A stretch of DNA of 64,000 bases, taken from Pleurocapsa minor GSE-CHR-MK 17-07R (GTDB taxonomy: Bacteria; Chloroflexota; Anaerolineae; Aggregatilineales; Phototrophicaceae). The translations under genes were made by a program, and so were the position numbers. The notes below the pieces were generated by a model, which did no database searches, was not told where the DNA came from, and worked only from the letters and a program-made list of their open reading frames with translations. This document shows, in pieces, positions 18,108 through 27,399 of the stretch (position 1 is the stretch's first letter; every line of letters starts with the position of its first letter). The stretch covers positions 248,001 to 312,000 of the forward strand of contig JAHHHY010000008.1 of assembly GCA_019359125.1 (NCBI GenBank). The letters are read 5' to 3'.

Positions 18108-18503
18108 TTAAAGATTGCTGCGCGATATTTGTTCGCGGATGCGTGCGCGGGCGTCATCGACGGTTTCGCACAGGGTCAACATGCGCCCCAAATCCGGGTA
18201 AATGCGCTGGAAGGTACGAATCAGGCCCGCGTGCAGCGCGCGCATGCCCACAAAGTACAGATGCGCGACGTCTTTCGGCCTGCTCTCGATGCCTGCGCGC
18301 GCCCTGCCGATCACCCCGAACGGAAGTATGCGGGTGTCAGACATGTTGACGATGCAGTACACCGGCCCAGGATGCGCCCGGTCGGCAATCATGGCGAGGA
18401 CTTCTTTCCGCATGACGGCCAGGTCATCCCAGGTCCAGGTCTCTGGAAAGTTATAGTGAAGCACGTTCTGCAGCGTGTCATCCCAGTAAAGCGTAAATCC
18501 CAT
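18108..18503 (-). CDS. Small SpoIIAA/STAS-like protein (paralogue)
   Basis: 131 aa. Residues NFPETWTWDDLAVMRKEVLAMI followed by GPVYCIVNMSDTRILPFG and the KDVAHLYFVGMRAL strand-helix series show the same plan as the preceding-listed gene, although identity is low. Both have a Trp-rich N-terminal strand (GFTLYWDDTLQNVLHY versus PLTIRWADEAHTIVHV). Two of these side by side suggests duplication followed by divergence, perhaps with distinct partners. No enzymatic residue is evident. Confidence 0.6.
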   Translation of the reverse strand: MGFTLYWDDTLQNVLHYNFPETWTWDDLAVMRKEVLAMIADRAHPGPVYCIVNMSDTRILPFGVIGRARAGIESRPKDVAHLYFVGMRALHAGLIRTFQRIYPDLGRMLTLCETVDDARARIREQISRSNL

Positions 18504-18564
18504 CCGCCATGTGCCTCATGTCTATCCTTTTGCCGCGTGACTGCTCATCACAGCGACAAAGTGC

Positions 18565-19764
18565 TTAATGGGCTGTTTCGGTCGGCTCACCGGAAAGACG
18601 CGCCTCGCACTCCGCCAGTCGGTCGCGCGCGACTGTCTCGTTGATGCCGCCCGCGGCCAGCGCTTCGCGGTAATGCTCCGCTGCCTCGGCATAATTGCCC
18701 ATGCGGTAGCAGCTTTGGGCGATATTGTAGTGCAGCGGGCCGCGTGTCCCGGCGTTGGTCGTCAGCTCCAGCGCCTCCAGGAAGCGGGCGCGGGACGCCG
18801 CGAAATCACCGGCGCTGTAGGCGGTATTGCCGGCGAAGAATTTGTCGCGTGCGGCCTCGTCCAGCAGCGAGAGCACGGTGCCGCCGTCGGTCATCGGCGT
18901 GCCAATCTCGCGGCGGCATTCGGTCAGGCGTTCTTCCAGCACAGTCAGATGGTCGGTCAGGCCGAGGGTGCGGGCTTGTTCATAAAAGGGGATCGCAGTG
19001 GCATAGCGCCGCAGGCGGTAATTGGCCTGTCCCAGATTGAACAGCAGGTTTTTGCGGACGCTGTCTTCCAGGTTGCCAGCATCAATAATCTGGGTCCAGA
19101 CGATGATCGCACCCTGGTAGTTTCCCTGCGAATACATCCGTGCCCCGCTTTCAAAGCGTGCCCGGCTCTGTTCCACAGTCAGCGCTTCAACTTCGCCCTC
19201 GGCATTGGTCTCCACCCCGACGTGCCGGCGGCATCGGGCGAGATTCTCCTCAAGCTGGCTGGTGCGGCTGTCTGGCAGCGCGCCGGACTGCTGGGCCTCG
19301 CGGAAGTAATGGAGCGCGCTGGCATAGCGACCGAGGCGGAGATTGCACTGGCCGATATTATAGGTGAGCGAGGCGCGTGCCTGGGCATCCATCGTGCCGC
19401 CTTCCTGCTCGATCAGCACGGTGAACTGGCGCGCGGCCGTCACGTAATCGCCCCGGCTGTAGCTGGCATTGGCCTGCTCGAATCGCTGGGTCCGCAGCTG
19501 TGCCCGATGCGTATCCTGTAATGTGGCGGATTCCGCGCCTTCGCTGGTGGTTGCCGGTACATCCCGCTGGATGTTCGAGAGTTCTCCAGATGATGGCGGT
19601 GCGGCATACATCATGCGGGAAAGCGCGCGGTTGCCCATGCTGCCCTGCTTCAGCGCGACACTTTTGTGGGCTTTCGGCGTTTCCTGGCGCGTTTTTTCGG
19701 GGCCGACGTGCGTTTCATGCGCGGGGCGCTGCGGTTGCATGAAAGTCTGGATGCGCTGGGGCAT
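18565..19764 (-). CDS. TPR protein with GNxAxxRM leader
   Basis: Start ATG 19764 has AAAGG 7 nt upstream; the TTG at 19770 is less likely. The first 70 residues are disordered and carry LKQGSMGNRALSRMM followed by SSGELSNIQRD, a pattern shared with the protein at 35133-36512 and common on cargo proteins of phage-tail-like contractile injection systems. Then come three groups of TPRs (for example ASYSRGDYVTAARQFTVLIEQ, ARMYSQGNYQGAIIVWTQII, NTAYSAGDFAASRARFLEAL), about 34-residue helix pairs that bind other proteins. 399 aa, no signal peptide, no enzyme. Function unknown. Confidence 0.8.
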   Translation of the reverse strand: MPQRIQTFMQPQRPAHETHVGPEKTRQETPKAHKSVALKQGSMGNRALSRMMYAAPPSSGELSNIQRDVPATTSEGAESATLQDTHRAQLRTQRFEQANASYSRGDYVTAARQFTVLIEQEGGTMDAQARASLTYNIGQCNLRLGRYASALHYFREAQQSGALPDSRTSQLEENLARCRRHVGVETNAEGEVEALTVEQSRARFESGARMYSQGNYQGAIIVWTQIIDAGNLEDSVRKNLLFNLGQANYRLRRYATAIPFYEQARTLGLTDHLTVLEERLTECRREIGTPMTDGGTVLSLLDEAARDKFFAGNTAYSAGDFAASRARFLEALELTTNAGTRGPLHYNIAQSCYRMGNYAEAAEHYREALAAGGINETVARDRLAECEARLSGEPTETAH

Positions 19765-19918
19765 GGTCAAGCCTTTGACGGAAGTATGTATATGCTTCCT
19801 TTATAGGCCCGACTGTAATTCTGTGCAATCCGGGATGAAAGATTGTGGGGGCGGGGAAATTGTGTGGAAACCTGAGGTTCACAACTTTTAGGGTCAGGAA
19901 AAAATGATATAGGCACTC

Positions 19919-19946
19919 GTATGGGCTTGGCATGCCAAGCCCATAC
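19919..19946. repeat. Perfect 28 bp palindrome, solitary copy
   Basis: This segment reads the same on both strands for 28 bp and has the core GGCTTGGCATGCCAAGCC. A 38 bp version with the same core lies at 29894-29931, and a decayed version at 29675-29700. It lies in the 242 bp gap between the TPR gene and the PucC-like gene; the rest of that gap shows nothing else. Confidence 0.75.
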
Positions 19947-20006
19947 TGGCCGGAAAACGACGCATCTTTGGATGTCTGGCGTCACCTTGCACTTGTGTCC
20001 GCTACG

Positions 20007-21443
20007 TTAATCCATGCTGCCGGAGAATACCGTCTCGGCGCTGGCTGGCTGCGGTGCAGCCTCTTTGGATTCCATGCGCACGCGCGCCAGCGCCCACAGG
20101 CTGACGCCCAGGCCGACCGCGCCGATTGCAAACGCGATGCCATAGGCGATATTAAAGTCTCCGCTGGCGCTGTAAAACAGGTCGCGCATGATGCCGCCGC
20201 TGCTCACGCCCAGGCCGCGTGCCAGCGTGACCGTCAGCGTCCAGAAGCCGAGGAAGGTGCCGGCTTTGCCGAACGGGCTCATGTCCATCATCAGGCCCAG
20301 CGCGCCGACATTCCAGATGCCCAGGCCGATGCCCAGCACGACAATCGCCGGGGCCACCAGCTGGCGAATATCCGCGAACGACGAGACCGTCAGCATGACA
20401 AACGCGATCAGCAGCGCGATGACGCCGGTTACCGACATGACTTTGTTGGTCAGGCTTTTGAAGCGGCGCGACAGCACAATGAAGATGATCGTCGACAGGA
20501 TGGCGGTGGTGCCCCAGTAGGCGGCAAAGCGCGTGGTCACATTGGCGCTCATGTTGAACACATCGCCGCCGAAGGGCTCCAGGATCAGGTCCTGCGAGAA
20601 GGCGAAGGCCATTGACAGCGAGAGGAACCAGAAGAAGAAGCGGGTTTCGCGGCGCGAGAACGCAATCTTCAGGTCGCCCATGATGCTGCGGCTGGCCTGT
20701 TCGCGCTCCGCCTGCACCGACTTTGCTGTGTCTTTGCTGCGTTTTTCCTCGCCCAGCAGCGAGACAAACCAGAGCAGGCTCAGCGCGCCAGCAGCCACCA
20801 GAAACAGGGTTTGCAGCGTGTCGGGCGAGTACCCGCCCAGGCCGACATCAGCCCCTTCGTGCGCTGGCAGCAGGATGCCAAAGAAGATGCCGCCGATCGT
20901 AAAGCCCAGCAGCAGGAACGTCCACACCACGCCCACGGCGCGCGTGCGTTGTTTGTCTGACGATCGGTCATGGATGAGCGCCAGGAAGGTGCTGCCGGAT
21001 ATGGCGTTACCCAGGCTGAACAGCAGCATGGCCGCGCTGATGACAATCCACACCAGCGCCGTCACTTCCGCCCCGCGTGCGATGCTGGCCGTGGTGAAGC
21101 CGAGCGCGATCACGCTGAGGGCCATCATCGCCCGCCCCAGCCAGATCCAGAACAGGCGGCGGTAGCCCAGCACCGCGTGTTCGTCGCTTTTGCGGCCGGC
21201 CCATACGCCCAGCGGCGCCAGGAAATAGCGCAGCGAGACCAGCAGTCCAATTGGGGTGGCCGCGAAGCCGAGATCGGAAATCATGATGCGGTTCCACACA
21301 CCCGTCGTCAGGACGTCCGCCATGCCCGATCCGAGATGAAACAACCCGATTTTCAGGTTGCTTCCCAGTCCCAGATGGGCGGTCTCCTGTACTTCTTCCG
21401 GGGCCTGTGTGGCAGCACCCTTGGACATCACAGCCTGTGCCAT
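20007..21443 (-). CDS. PucC/BCH2-type MFS transporter
   Basis: 478 aa with twelve helices. The opening KIGLFHLGSGMADVLTTGVWNRIM, LGFAATPIGLLVSLRYFLAPLGVWAG and the KSDEHAVLGYRR motif match PucC and BCH2-family transporters linked to bacteriochlorophyll synthesis and light harvesting, including the internal ISGSTFLALIHDRS helix and the late GTFLGFWTLTVTLARGLGVSSGG. In phototrophs these help assemble light-harvesting complexes. No bch, puf or other pigment genes occur in this window, so this may be a carrier for another compound. It is divergent from usp by 168 bp. Confidence 0.82.
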   Translation of the reverse strand: MAQAVMSKGAATQAPEEVQETAHLGLGSNLKIGLFHLGSGMADVLTTGVWNRIMISDLGFAATPIGLLVSLRYFLAPLGVWAGRKSDEHAVLGYRRLFWIWLGRAMMALSVIALGFTTASIARGAEVTALVWIVISAAMLLFSLGNAISGSTFLALIHDRSSDKQRTRAVGVVWTFLLLGFTIGGIFFGILLPAHEGADVGLGGYSPDTLQTLFLVAAGALSLLWFVSLLGEEKRSKDTAKSVQAEREQASRSIMGDLKIAFSRRETRFFFWFLSLSMAFAFSQDLILEPFGGDVFNMSANVTTRFAAYWGTTAILSTIIFIVLSRRFKSLTNKVMSVTGVIALLIAFVMLTVSSFADIRQLVAPAIVVLGIGLGIWNVGALGLMMDMSPFGKAGTFLGFWTLTVTLARGLGVSSGGIMRDLFYSASGDFNIAYGIAFAIGAVGLGVSLWALARVRMESKEAAPQPASAETVFSGSMD

Positions 21444-21611
21444 AGCTTTTTCCGTTTTTTATAGATTTACGTAGATTTACCGCCCGAATTATACAGGTTT
21501 ATGATGTGTCGGCAAGCACCTGTTTCGGTCGTCTGTGAAAATCTATGCAAACTCTCAAAAAGACGGGTGTACAATAATTAGTGTAATCTCGGCACACAGA
21601 AAGCCAACCTC

Positions 21612-22094
21612 ATGACAAACACCGCCGGTCGTTATCGCAGAATTCTGGTTCCGCTCGATGGTTCAGGATGGTCGCAGCGGGCGCTGCCCCATGCGATGGA
21701 TATCGCGCGCAGCAACGGCTCGGAAATTGTGCTGCTGAATGTGTTCGCTGCCCCTGTGCAGGCGTTCACGCCAGAGCTGGCCCTGGCGGGCCAGGAAACC
21801 GCCGTCAAGGAAATGCGCGACTGGGCCTGGCAGTATATGCAGGGCGTGGCCTCGGAAATTCGTGAGCAGTCGATTCCCGTGAAGCTGGAGCTGATCGACA
21901 GCGCCGATATCCCCACCAGCATCTGCGATTTTGCCCGCAGCGAGGATATCGATCTGATCGTGATGAGCACGCACGGGCGCACCGGCATCTCGCGCCTGCT
22001 GTTCGGCAGCGTGGCGCGCGCCGTGATGGAACACATCGACGTGCCGATCCTGCTGGTGCATCCGCACAAGGAAGACGTGGAACAGGCCCGTTAG
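21612..22094 (+). CDS. Universal stress protein (UspA family)
   Basis: 160 aa. It has the usual opening RRILVPLDGSGWSQRALPHA, with Asp after the first strand, and the nucleotide-binding signature near the end: VMSTHGRTGISRLLFGSVARAVMEHIDVPILLV (G-2x-G-9x-G-S). Such proteins bind ATP and rise in stress. GCCAACCTC before ATG 21612 gives little ribosome site. A stem-loop with T-rich tail follows. Confidence 0.92.
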   Translation: MTNTAGRYRRILVPLDGSGWSQRALPHAMDIARSNGSEIVLLNVFAAPVQAFTPELALAGQETAVKEMRDWAWQYMQGVASEIREQSIPVKLELIDSADIPTSICDFARSEDIDLIVMSTHGRTGISRLLFGSVARAVMEHIDVPILLVHPHKEDVEQAR

Positions 22095-22119
22095 GACTCC
22101 CGCCCCGCCAGCTATAGCG

Positions 22120-22169
22120 CACTCCCTCGTAAGCACGCAGGCGCACGCGACGGGGGAGTGTATTTATTT
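22120..22169 (+). terminator. Terminator after usp
   Basis: CACTCCCTCG (22120-22129) pairs with CGGGGGAGTG (22151-22160), one U-G pair, and TATTTATTT follows. It starts 26 bp after the usp stop. Confidence 0.65.
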
Positions 22170-22270
22170 CCGGGGCGCATGAATGGGTCCGTGAAACTGG
22201 CAAGTCTGTGCCTGCGGTGGCACAATGTGCCGACACTTTACGCCGATGATGCACCAGATGAGAGAGCAGC

Positions 22271-23335
22271 GTGTTTGACGATCCGGAACGCATGACGATT
22301 GATGAGCTGGACACCCCGTCCGTGCTGATCGATCTGGATATCATGGAACACAATATCACCGAGATGCAGTCGCGCTGTGATGGCCTGGGCGTGGCCTTTC
22401 GTCCGCATGTGAAGACCCACAAGATTCCCGAAATTGCGCGCATGCAGCTCGACGCCGGCGCTGTCGGCATTGCGGCGCAAAAGGTGACCGAAGCGGAAGT
22501 ATTTGCCGCTGATGGCATCGACAATATCCTGATTCCCTACAACATCGTCGGCCCGCGCAAGACGGCCCGCCTGCTTGACCTCGCAATCTATAACCGCGTG
22601 ACCGTGAGCGCCGACAGCGAGGCCACCGTCAGGGGTCTGTCTGAAGCGACCGCGCCCAAAGGCATGCCGCTGCGCGTGATGGTGGAGCTGGAAAGCGACC
22701 AGAAGCGCGCCGGTGCCTCGGTGGAGCGGGCGATTACGCTGGCGCAGAAGATCGAAGCGGATGAGCATTTGTTCTTTGCGGGGCTGCTGATTTATCCCAG
22801 TATGCCCAGCATACGCCCGCTGCTTCAGGAAGTGCTGACGCGGCTGGACGGGCACGGCATTGGCGTGGATGTGGTCAGCGGCGGCGGCATCGGCGCGGCC
22901 ATGCACATGGCTGAAGTACCGGAAATCAGCGAGATTCGCGTGGGCACGTACGTGTTTAACGACTGGCGCACGGTGGCCGATGGCAACGCGGGCTTTGCCG
23001 ACTGCGCGATGATGGTGCGCTGCACGGTCGTCAGCAAGCCGGATGAGGGGCGCGTCATTCTCGATGGCGGCAGCAAGACCTTCTCCAGCGAGACCCTGAA
23101 CGACCTGTATGGCTACATCGTGGAGTATCCGGATGCGCGGCTGTACCGGCTGAACGAAGAACACGGCTATGTGGATGTCTCGGCCTGCGATGCGCGCCCG
23201 AATGTGGGCGATATCGTGCATGTGATTCCGGTGCACGCCTGTGTGGTCACCAACCTGCATAATATGATCTTTGGGCACCGCGAGGGCGTGGTGGAAAAGG
23301 AATGGCCGGTGGCCGCGCGCGGCTGCGTGTGGTGA
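22271..23335 (+). CDS. DSD1-type PLP enzyme (D-threonine aldolase/D-serine dehydratase-like)
   Basis: 354 aa, fold-type III PLP enzyme. The alanine-racemase N-terminal barrel motif VAFRPHVKTHKIPEIARMQL carries the Lys that binds PLP (VKTHK), and the C-terminal VIPVHACVVTNLHN gives the His/Cys pair that holds Zn in DSD1 and D-threonine aldolases. Those enzymes break D-serine, D-threo-hydroxyaspartate or D-threonine; the exact substrate is open. Starts at GTG 22271 or the internal ATG 22292. Followed by a GNAT gene. Confidence 0.85.
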   Translation: MFDDPERMTIDELDTPSVLIDLDIMEHNITEMQSRCDGLGVAFRPHVKTHKIPEIARMQLDAGAVGIAAQKVTEAEVFAADGIDNILIPYNIVGPRKTARLLDLAIYNRVTVSADSEATVRGLSEATAPKGMPLRVMVELESDQKRAGASVERAITLAQKIEADEHLFFAGLLIYPSMPSIRPLLQEVLTRLDGHGIGVDVVSGGGIGAAMHMAEVPEISEIRVGTYVFNDWRTVADGNAGFADCAMMVRCTVVSKPDEGRVILDGGSKTFSSETLNDLYGYIVEYPDARLYRLNEEHGYVDVSACDARPNVGDIVHVIPVHACVVTNLHNMIFGHREGVVEKEWPVAARGCVW

Positions 23336-23368
23336 TTCGGCTTCGTCGTCACCCCTGACATGCTCCAG

Positions 23369-23406
23369 CGGGCGCGCATCCTCACAGGGTCGCGCCCGTT
23401 CTTTTT
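23369..23406 (+). terminator. Terminator after the DSD1-like gene
   Basis: CGGGCGCG (23369-23376) pairs with CGCGCCCG (23391-23398) and is followed by TTCTTTTT, 33 bp after the stop codon. Confidence 0.75.
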
Positions 23407-23476
23407 GGCCATCCGCAAAGTTTGGTATTATCCGGCTGATGAAAGAGACTTTTCTTAATTTCTGACAGGTTGTGAA

Positions 23477-24217
23477 ATGAGCAGCTCCAGCGAAGATATC
23501 CTGATTATTCCCAGCGAACCGCAGCATGCCGAAGCGATGACCCGCCTGATGGCGCTGGTCTACGACCTGGAGGCCGACGGCACCAACGAGATTTTCACGC
23601 CGGAGATGTATCGGCATCACATCGAGGTGTTTCCGGAAGGCCAGTTTACGGCCTGGCACGGCGGCCAGATCGTCGGCGTGACGGCGGCCATGCGCTTCAG
23701 CTATGACCTGGACCATCCGAAAATCGAGCCGTGGTGGGAGGCCGTGGGCCGGGGCTGGCTGAAACACGAGCCGGACGGCGAATGGATGTACGGCGTCGAA
23801 AGCCATGTGCATCCCGATTATCAGGGGCGCGGCGTGGGTGGCGTGCTGATCGAGGCGCGCTTCGACACGGCCCGCCTGCTCAACCTGCGCGGCATGATCG
23901 CGGGCAGCACGCTCATGAGCTATGCCGATCATGCCCACGAGGCGGCGCCGGAGGACTATGTGCGCGGCGTGATCGACGGGCGCTATTTCGATGGCAACCT
24001 GAGCAAGCAGATCCGCAAGGGCCTGATGCCGCTGGACGGCGCGGTCATCCCGAACTACGTGCAGGATCCGACATCGCTGGGCTGGGGCAGCGTGGTGGTG
24101 TGGCACAACCCGGACTATAACCTGGACAGCAATGGCCGTGCCCATCTCAGGGACGAGCTCATGCCGCGCCGCTACACGCTGCCGCTGCGCCCGGCCAAAG
24201 GCCGCTCAGCCGTCTGA
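23477..24217 (+). CDS. GNAT family N-acetyltransferase
   Basis: 246 aa. The acetyl-CoA pyrophosphate-binding motif A, VHPDYQGRGVGGVLIEAR (Q-x-x-G-x-G), is intact, after a strand with YGVESHV. The N-terminal 40 residues and the final 80 residues are longer than in minimal GNATs and hold a WGSVVVWHNPDY segment that may close the pocket. The acceptor amine is unknown. It lies between a terminator and the GT2 gene; no partner is obvious. Confidence 0.88.
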   Translation: MSSSSEDILIIPSEPQHAEAMTRLMALVYDLEADGTNEIFTPEMYRHHIEVFPEGQFTAWHGGQIVGVTAAMRFSYDLDHPKIEPWWEAVGRGWLKHEPDGEWMYGVESHVHPDYQGRGVGGVLIEARFDTARLLNLRGMIAGSTLMSYADHAHEAAPEDYVRGVIDGRYFDGNLSKQIRKGLMPLDGAVIPNYVQDPTSLGWGSVVVWHNPDYNLDSNGRAHLRDELMPRRYTLPLRPAKGRSAV

Positions 24218-24274
24218 TATACTACGGGCGGCCTTTTACTGAGGCCACTTTCGCCATCTCAGGTGAGCATCGCC

Positions 24275-25273
24275 ATGCCCGCAACCGCTATTATCGCCAC
24301 CGTGCTCAACGAAGGGGACGCAATCCGCGCCCTGATGGAGTCGCTGGCCGCACAGACGATGCTTCCCGACGAAATCGTGATTGTCGACGGCGGCAGCACC
24401 GACCAGACCGTGGCGGTCATGCGCAGTTACGCTGGGCGACTGCCCGTGCGTGTGATGGTGCAGCCGGGGGCCAATATCAGCGCCGGGCGCAACCGCGCCA
24501 TTCACGAGTCCGGGGCGGAGATTATCGCCATCACCGACGCGGGCGTGCGTCTGGACCCGGCCTGGTTTGAGCGCATCACGCGGCCGCTGCTGGCTGATGA
24601 GACGCTGGAGGTGTCGGCGGGATTCTTTGAGCCGGACGTGAGTAATGCGTTCGAGGCCTCGCTGGCAGCGACCACGCTGCCGCTGCATGACGAGATTGAT
24701 CCGGCGGGGTTTCTGCCCAGCAGCCGCAGCGTGGCGGTGCGCAAGCGTGCCTGGCAGCGTGTGGGCGGCTATCCCGAATGGCTGGACTACTGCGAAGACC
24801 TGATTTTTGACCTGCGCCTGAAAGCGACCAGCCCGCCATTTGCCTTTGTGCCAGACGCGCTGGCGCATTTTCGCCCGCGCAGGTCAGTCCGCGCCTACTA
24901 TCGGCAGTATTACCTGTACGCGCGCGGGGATGGAAAGGCCGACCTGTGGCGCAAGCGCCATGCCGCCCGCTATCTGACCTATCTGGTCGCGCTGCCCATC
25001 GGCCTGTGGCTGACGCTGGCCGTCCATCCCGGCTTCCTGCTGGCTCTGGTCGCTGGCGGACTGGTCTATGTGCGCCAGCCGCTGCGCCGCCTGCCACGCG
25101 TGCTGTCTGCGCTGGAACGGGCGACAGGAAAGCGCCTGAGCCTTGCAGAGCGCCTCGTGGCCTATGCCCGCGTGCCGGCGCTGCGCGCTGTGGGGGATAT
25201 CGCCAAGATGCTGGGTTATCCGGTCGGCTGGCTGTGGCGTCTGCGCCAGCGCCCGCCAAACTGGCGCGTGTAA
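24275..25273 (+). CDS. Glycosyltransferase family 2 with C-terminal membrane segments
   Basis: 332 aa from ATG 24275, chosen because GGTGA sits 8 nt upstream. GT-A fold elements: ATVLNEGD for the first strand, VIVDGGSTDQT for the nucleotide-sugar loop, GRNRAIHESGAEIIAITDAG as DXD-like acids at the donor site. Two hydrophobic helices at about 240-285 anchor it, and a basic C-terminus (RPPNWRV) ends it. Acceptor unknown; perhaps a cell-envelope glycan or glycolipid as for the GT39 proteins to the left. Confidence 0.85.
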   Translation: MPATAIIATVLNEGDAIRALMESLAAQTMLPDEIVIVDGGSTDQTVAVMRSYAGRLPVRVMVQPGANISAGRNRAIHESGAEIIAITDAGVRLDPAWFERITRPLLADETLEVSAGFFEPDVSNAFEASLAATTLPLHDEIDPAGFLPSSRSVAVRKRAWQRVGGYPEWLDYCEDLIFDLRLKATSPPFAFVPDALAHFRPRRSVRAYYRQYYLYARGDGKADLWRKRHAARYLTYLVALPIGLWLTLAVHPGFLLALVAGGLVYVRQPLRRLPRVLSALERATGKRLSLAERLVAYARVPALRAVGDIAKMLGYPVGWLWRLRQRPPNWRV

Positions 25274-25350
25274 AGCATCGCTATCCCATGTTATAACGTA
25301 CAATATCTGCAACACATCTTTGCCGGGGTCCAGCGTTTGAGGCGCATCGG

Positions 25351-26094
25351 ATGAAATCAGCCCATATCAACGCAAATCTCAAAGTCGTGGTCATGGACAC
25401 CGACTATTATTCGCTCCAGTCGATCAACAGCTATCTGGCCTGGGACCGGCGCACCCGCGTGACCGCCCTGGCCGAGACGATCGATGCGCTGTGGGCCATC
25501 ATCGCGAAAACGTCCGAGGCGGAACAGCCCGATGTCGTGCTGATCGACGCTGACCATCTGGGCGGGGCGGTCGTGCTGGGCCAGCAGATTCAGCGATTGC
25601 GTGCGCGCATCCCCAAAGTGATGGTGCTGTGCCTGTCGCAGACGGTCGATCCGGCGCTGATTGAAGCGGCGGTGGCCGCCGGGGCACGCGGCTTTCTGCT
25701 CAAAAACGAGGTGCGCCTGCACATCGCCTGGGCGATCATCCATGCGCTGGAGCAGCCGTTTATCGCCAGCAAGGGCATCATGCGCGTGGGCGAGACGATC
25801 TTCATGCGCCATCATGTCAAAGCGTCTCAATTGCCAGAGCGCCGCCAGTATCCGGAACTGACCGAGCGCATCAAGCAGGCGGTCGAGCTGTGCGTGGTGA
25901 AGGGCATGCCCGCGCATCTGGCCGCCGACGAGATGGGCATCAGCCTGCATACCATCCGGTCATACATCAAAGAGGGCTACCGGATCCTCGAAAGCTATGA
26001 CGAAACCGAGTATCCGGATGACATGTCGCCGCAGGAACGCGCGTTCATGCGGCTGACCAGCTTCGAGGAAGACGACGAAAACGAGAAGAAATAG
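25351..26094 (+). CDS. NarL-like response regulator (degenerate HTH)
   Basis: 247 aa. Residues 12-125 form a receiver domain: acids D16/D18 at the end of strand 1, probable phosphoacceptor D66 in VVLIDADH, S/T in VLCLSQ, K in GFLLKNEV. The C-terminal part has an HTH (GMPAHLAADEMGISLHTIRSYIKEGYRIL) like LuxR/NarL. It ends with an acidic tail (EEDDENEKK). The partner histidine kinase is not adjacent. Starts close to the GT2 end after 77 bp. Confidence 0.82.
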   Translation: MKSAHINANLKVVVMDTDYYSLQSINSYLAWDRRTRVTALAETIDALWAIIAKTSEAEQPDVVLIDADHLGGAVVLGQQIQRLRARIPKVMVLCLSQTVDPALIEAAVAAGARGFLLKNEVRLHIAWAIIHALEQPFIASKGIMRVGETIFMRHHVKASQLPERRQYPELTERIKQAVELCVVKGMPAHLAADEMGISLHTIRSYIKEGYRILESYDETEYPDDMSPQERAFMRLTSFEEDDENEKK

Positions 26095-26109
26095 GCGGGT
26101 GCGCCGCGC

Positions 26110-27396
26110 TCACCCGTAGGTGAAGCGGCGCGACCCGATGATGAAGAACAGCGCGGTCATCCCCAGCAGCACGCCGATAAATGGCAGCACGTCGGCCAGC
26201 CCCCCGCCAAAAAACAGCAGCGACTGATACCCGTCCATGACCCAGGCGACCGGCGAAATATGCCCGATCATGCGCATCCATTCAGGCACGATGTCCAGCG
26301 GCCACCACGCGCCGCCCAGTGGGGCCAGCGTGAGCGTGATGAACAGCGTCAGGCCATTGGCCTGCTGCTCGGTGCGCATGAAGGTGGTCAGCAGCAGCGT
26401 GAGCGCGGTGATGCACAGCACAAACGTGACCATCAGCAGGATCAGCGCGACCGGATCGCTGCCGTAGGTATTGCCCAGCAGGAAGCCGAAGCCGAACAGC
26501 ACACCGTATTGAATCATGCCGACGACAAAGCGGCCAAGCATCTTGCCCGCCACGATCTCGCGGGTGCTGACGGGCATCGTCAGCATGCGCTGGAAGGTCC
26601 ACTGGCTGCGCTCTTTGATCAGTGCGGCGATGGCGGGGAAGATGGCGAACATCACGTACATGCTGCCGATGCCGGTCACGCTTTGCTGGAAGCCGCCAAC
26701 TGAAATGCCCGCGGCGCTGTCATTTTCGCTGAAATCTGCACCGGACACGACCTCGCGCACGGTGACGGGCGAATTTTCCCAGGCTGCCGCCGCGTTGCGG
26801 GCGATGTCGGCGCGCAGGTCGGCTTGCTGGTCGGCGGGCAGGGCCGCCACATATGACAACTGACCGGCGATGTTTCCGCCGATACGCGCGGCGTTGGCCG
26901 CCGAGCCGACCTGGTTGGCGGCGGCCTGCACTGCCTGCAGGATGAAGCTGGGCGCGGTGGCCGTCTCGTCAGACTGGTAGGTCACGCGGGCATCGCCGCC
27001 GGTCGCCAGCGCATTTTCAAATCCGGCAGGGATAATCAGCAGCGCCAGCGACTGACCTGCTTCCAGCCGTGCCCGCGCAGATGTTTCGTCCAGCGCCGCG
27101 CCATCCAGCGCGCACGGGTCGTTCTCGTCAGCGGCACGCAGCGGGCACACAATCACGCTGTCGTTTCCGGCCGCGATTTCGTCGATCAGCAGCGCCGACT
27201 GCGGGCTGTTGTCCTGGTCGAGGATATCCAGCCGCACCACAGCCGGGTCGCTGGTCGCGGGCGGTCCAAAGGCGCCATTGGCAAAGCCCACGGCAAAGGC
27301 GACCACAATCGGGATGACGATCAGGTTCAGCCAAATGCTGTTGTCGAGGAAAATCAGGCGCAGTTCATTTCGGGCAATCGTCAGGATAGCGCGCAT
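26110..27396 (-). CDS. ABC-2 type transporter permease
   Basis: 428 aa: one N-terminal helix, a large extracytoplasmic domain of about 220 residues (rich in VR, Q and A), then five helices carrying MYVMFAIFPAIAALIKERSQWTFQRMLTMPVS, the ABC2_membrane segment in which E and R line the coupling helix. The topology fits YhgE/LinM-type exporter permeases. It starts 3 bp after the stop of a paralogous permease, so both probably make a heterodimer, but no ATP-binding protein lies beside them. Confidence 0.82.
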   Translation of the reverse strand: MRAILTIARNELRLIFLDNSIWLNLIVIPIVVAFAVGFANGAFGPPATSDPAVVRLDILDQDNSPQSALLIDEIAAGNDSVIVCPLRAADENDPCALDGAALDETSARARLEAGQSLALLIIPAGFENALATGGDARVTYQSDETATAPSFILQAVQAAANQVGSAANAARIGGNIAGQLSYVAALPADQQADLRADIARNAAAAWENSPVTVREVVSGADFSENDSAAGISVGGFQQSVTGIGSMYVMFAIFPAIAALIKERSQWTFQRMLTMPVSTREIVAGKMLGRFVVGMIQYGVLFGFGFLLGNTYGSDPVALILLMVTFVLCITALTLLLTTFMRTEQQANGLTLFITLTLAPLGGAWWPLDIVPEWMRMIGHISPVAWVMDGYQSLLFFGGGLADVLPFIGVLLGMTALFFIIGSRRFTYG

Positions 27397-27399
27397 CGA

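Noticed and set aside
22238-24145. 635 aa minus-strand ORF
   Set aside because: Antisense to the DSD1-like and GNAT genes, spans a gap with a terminator, and has the same His-rich shadow composition.
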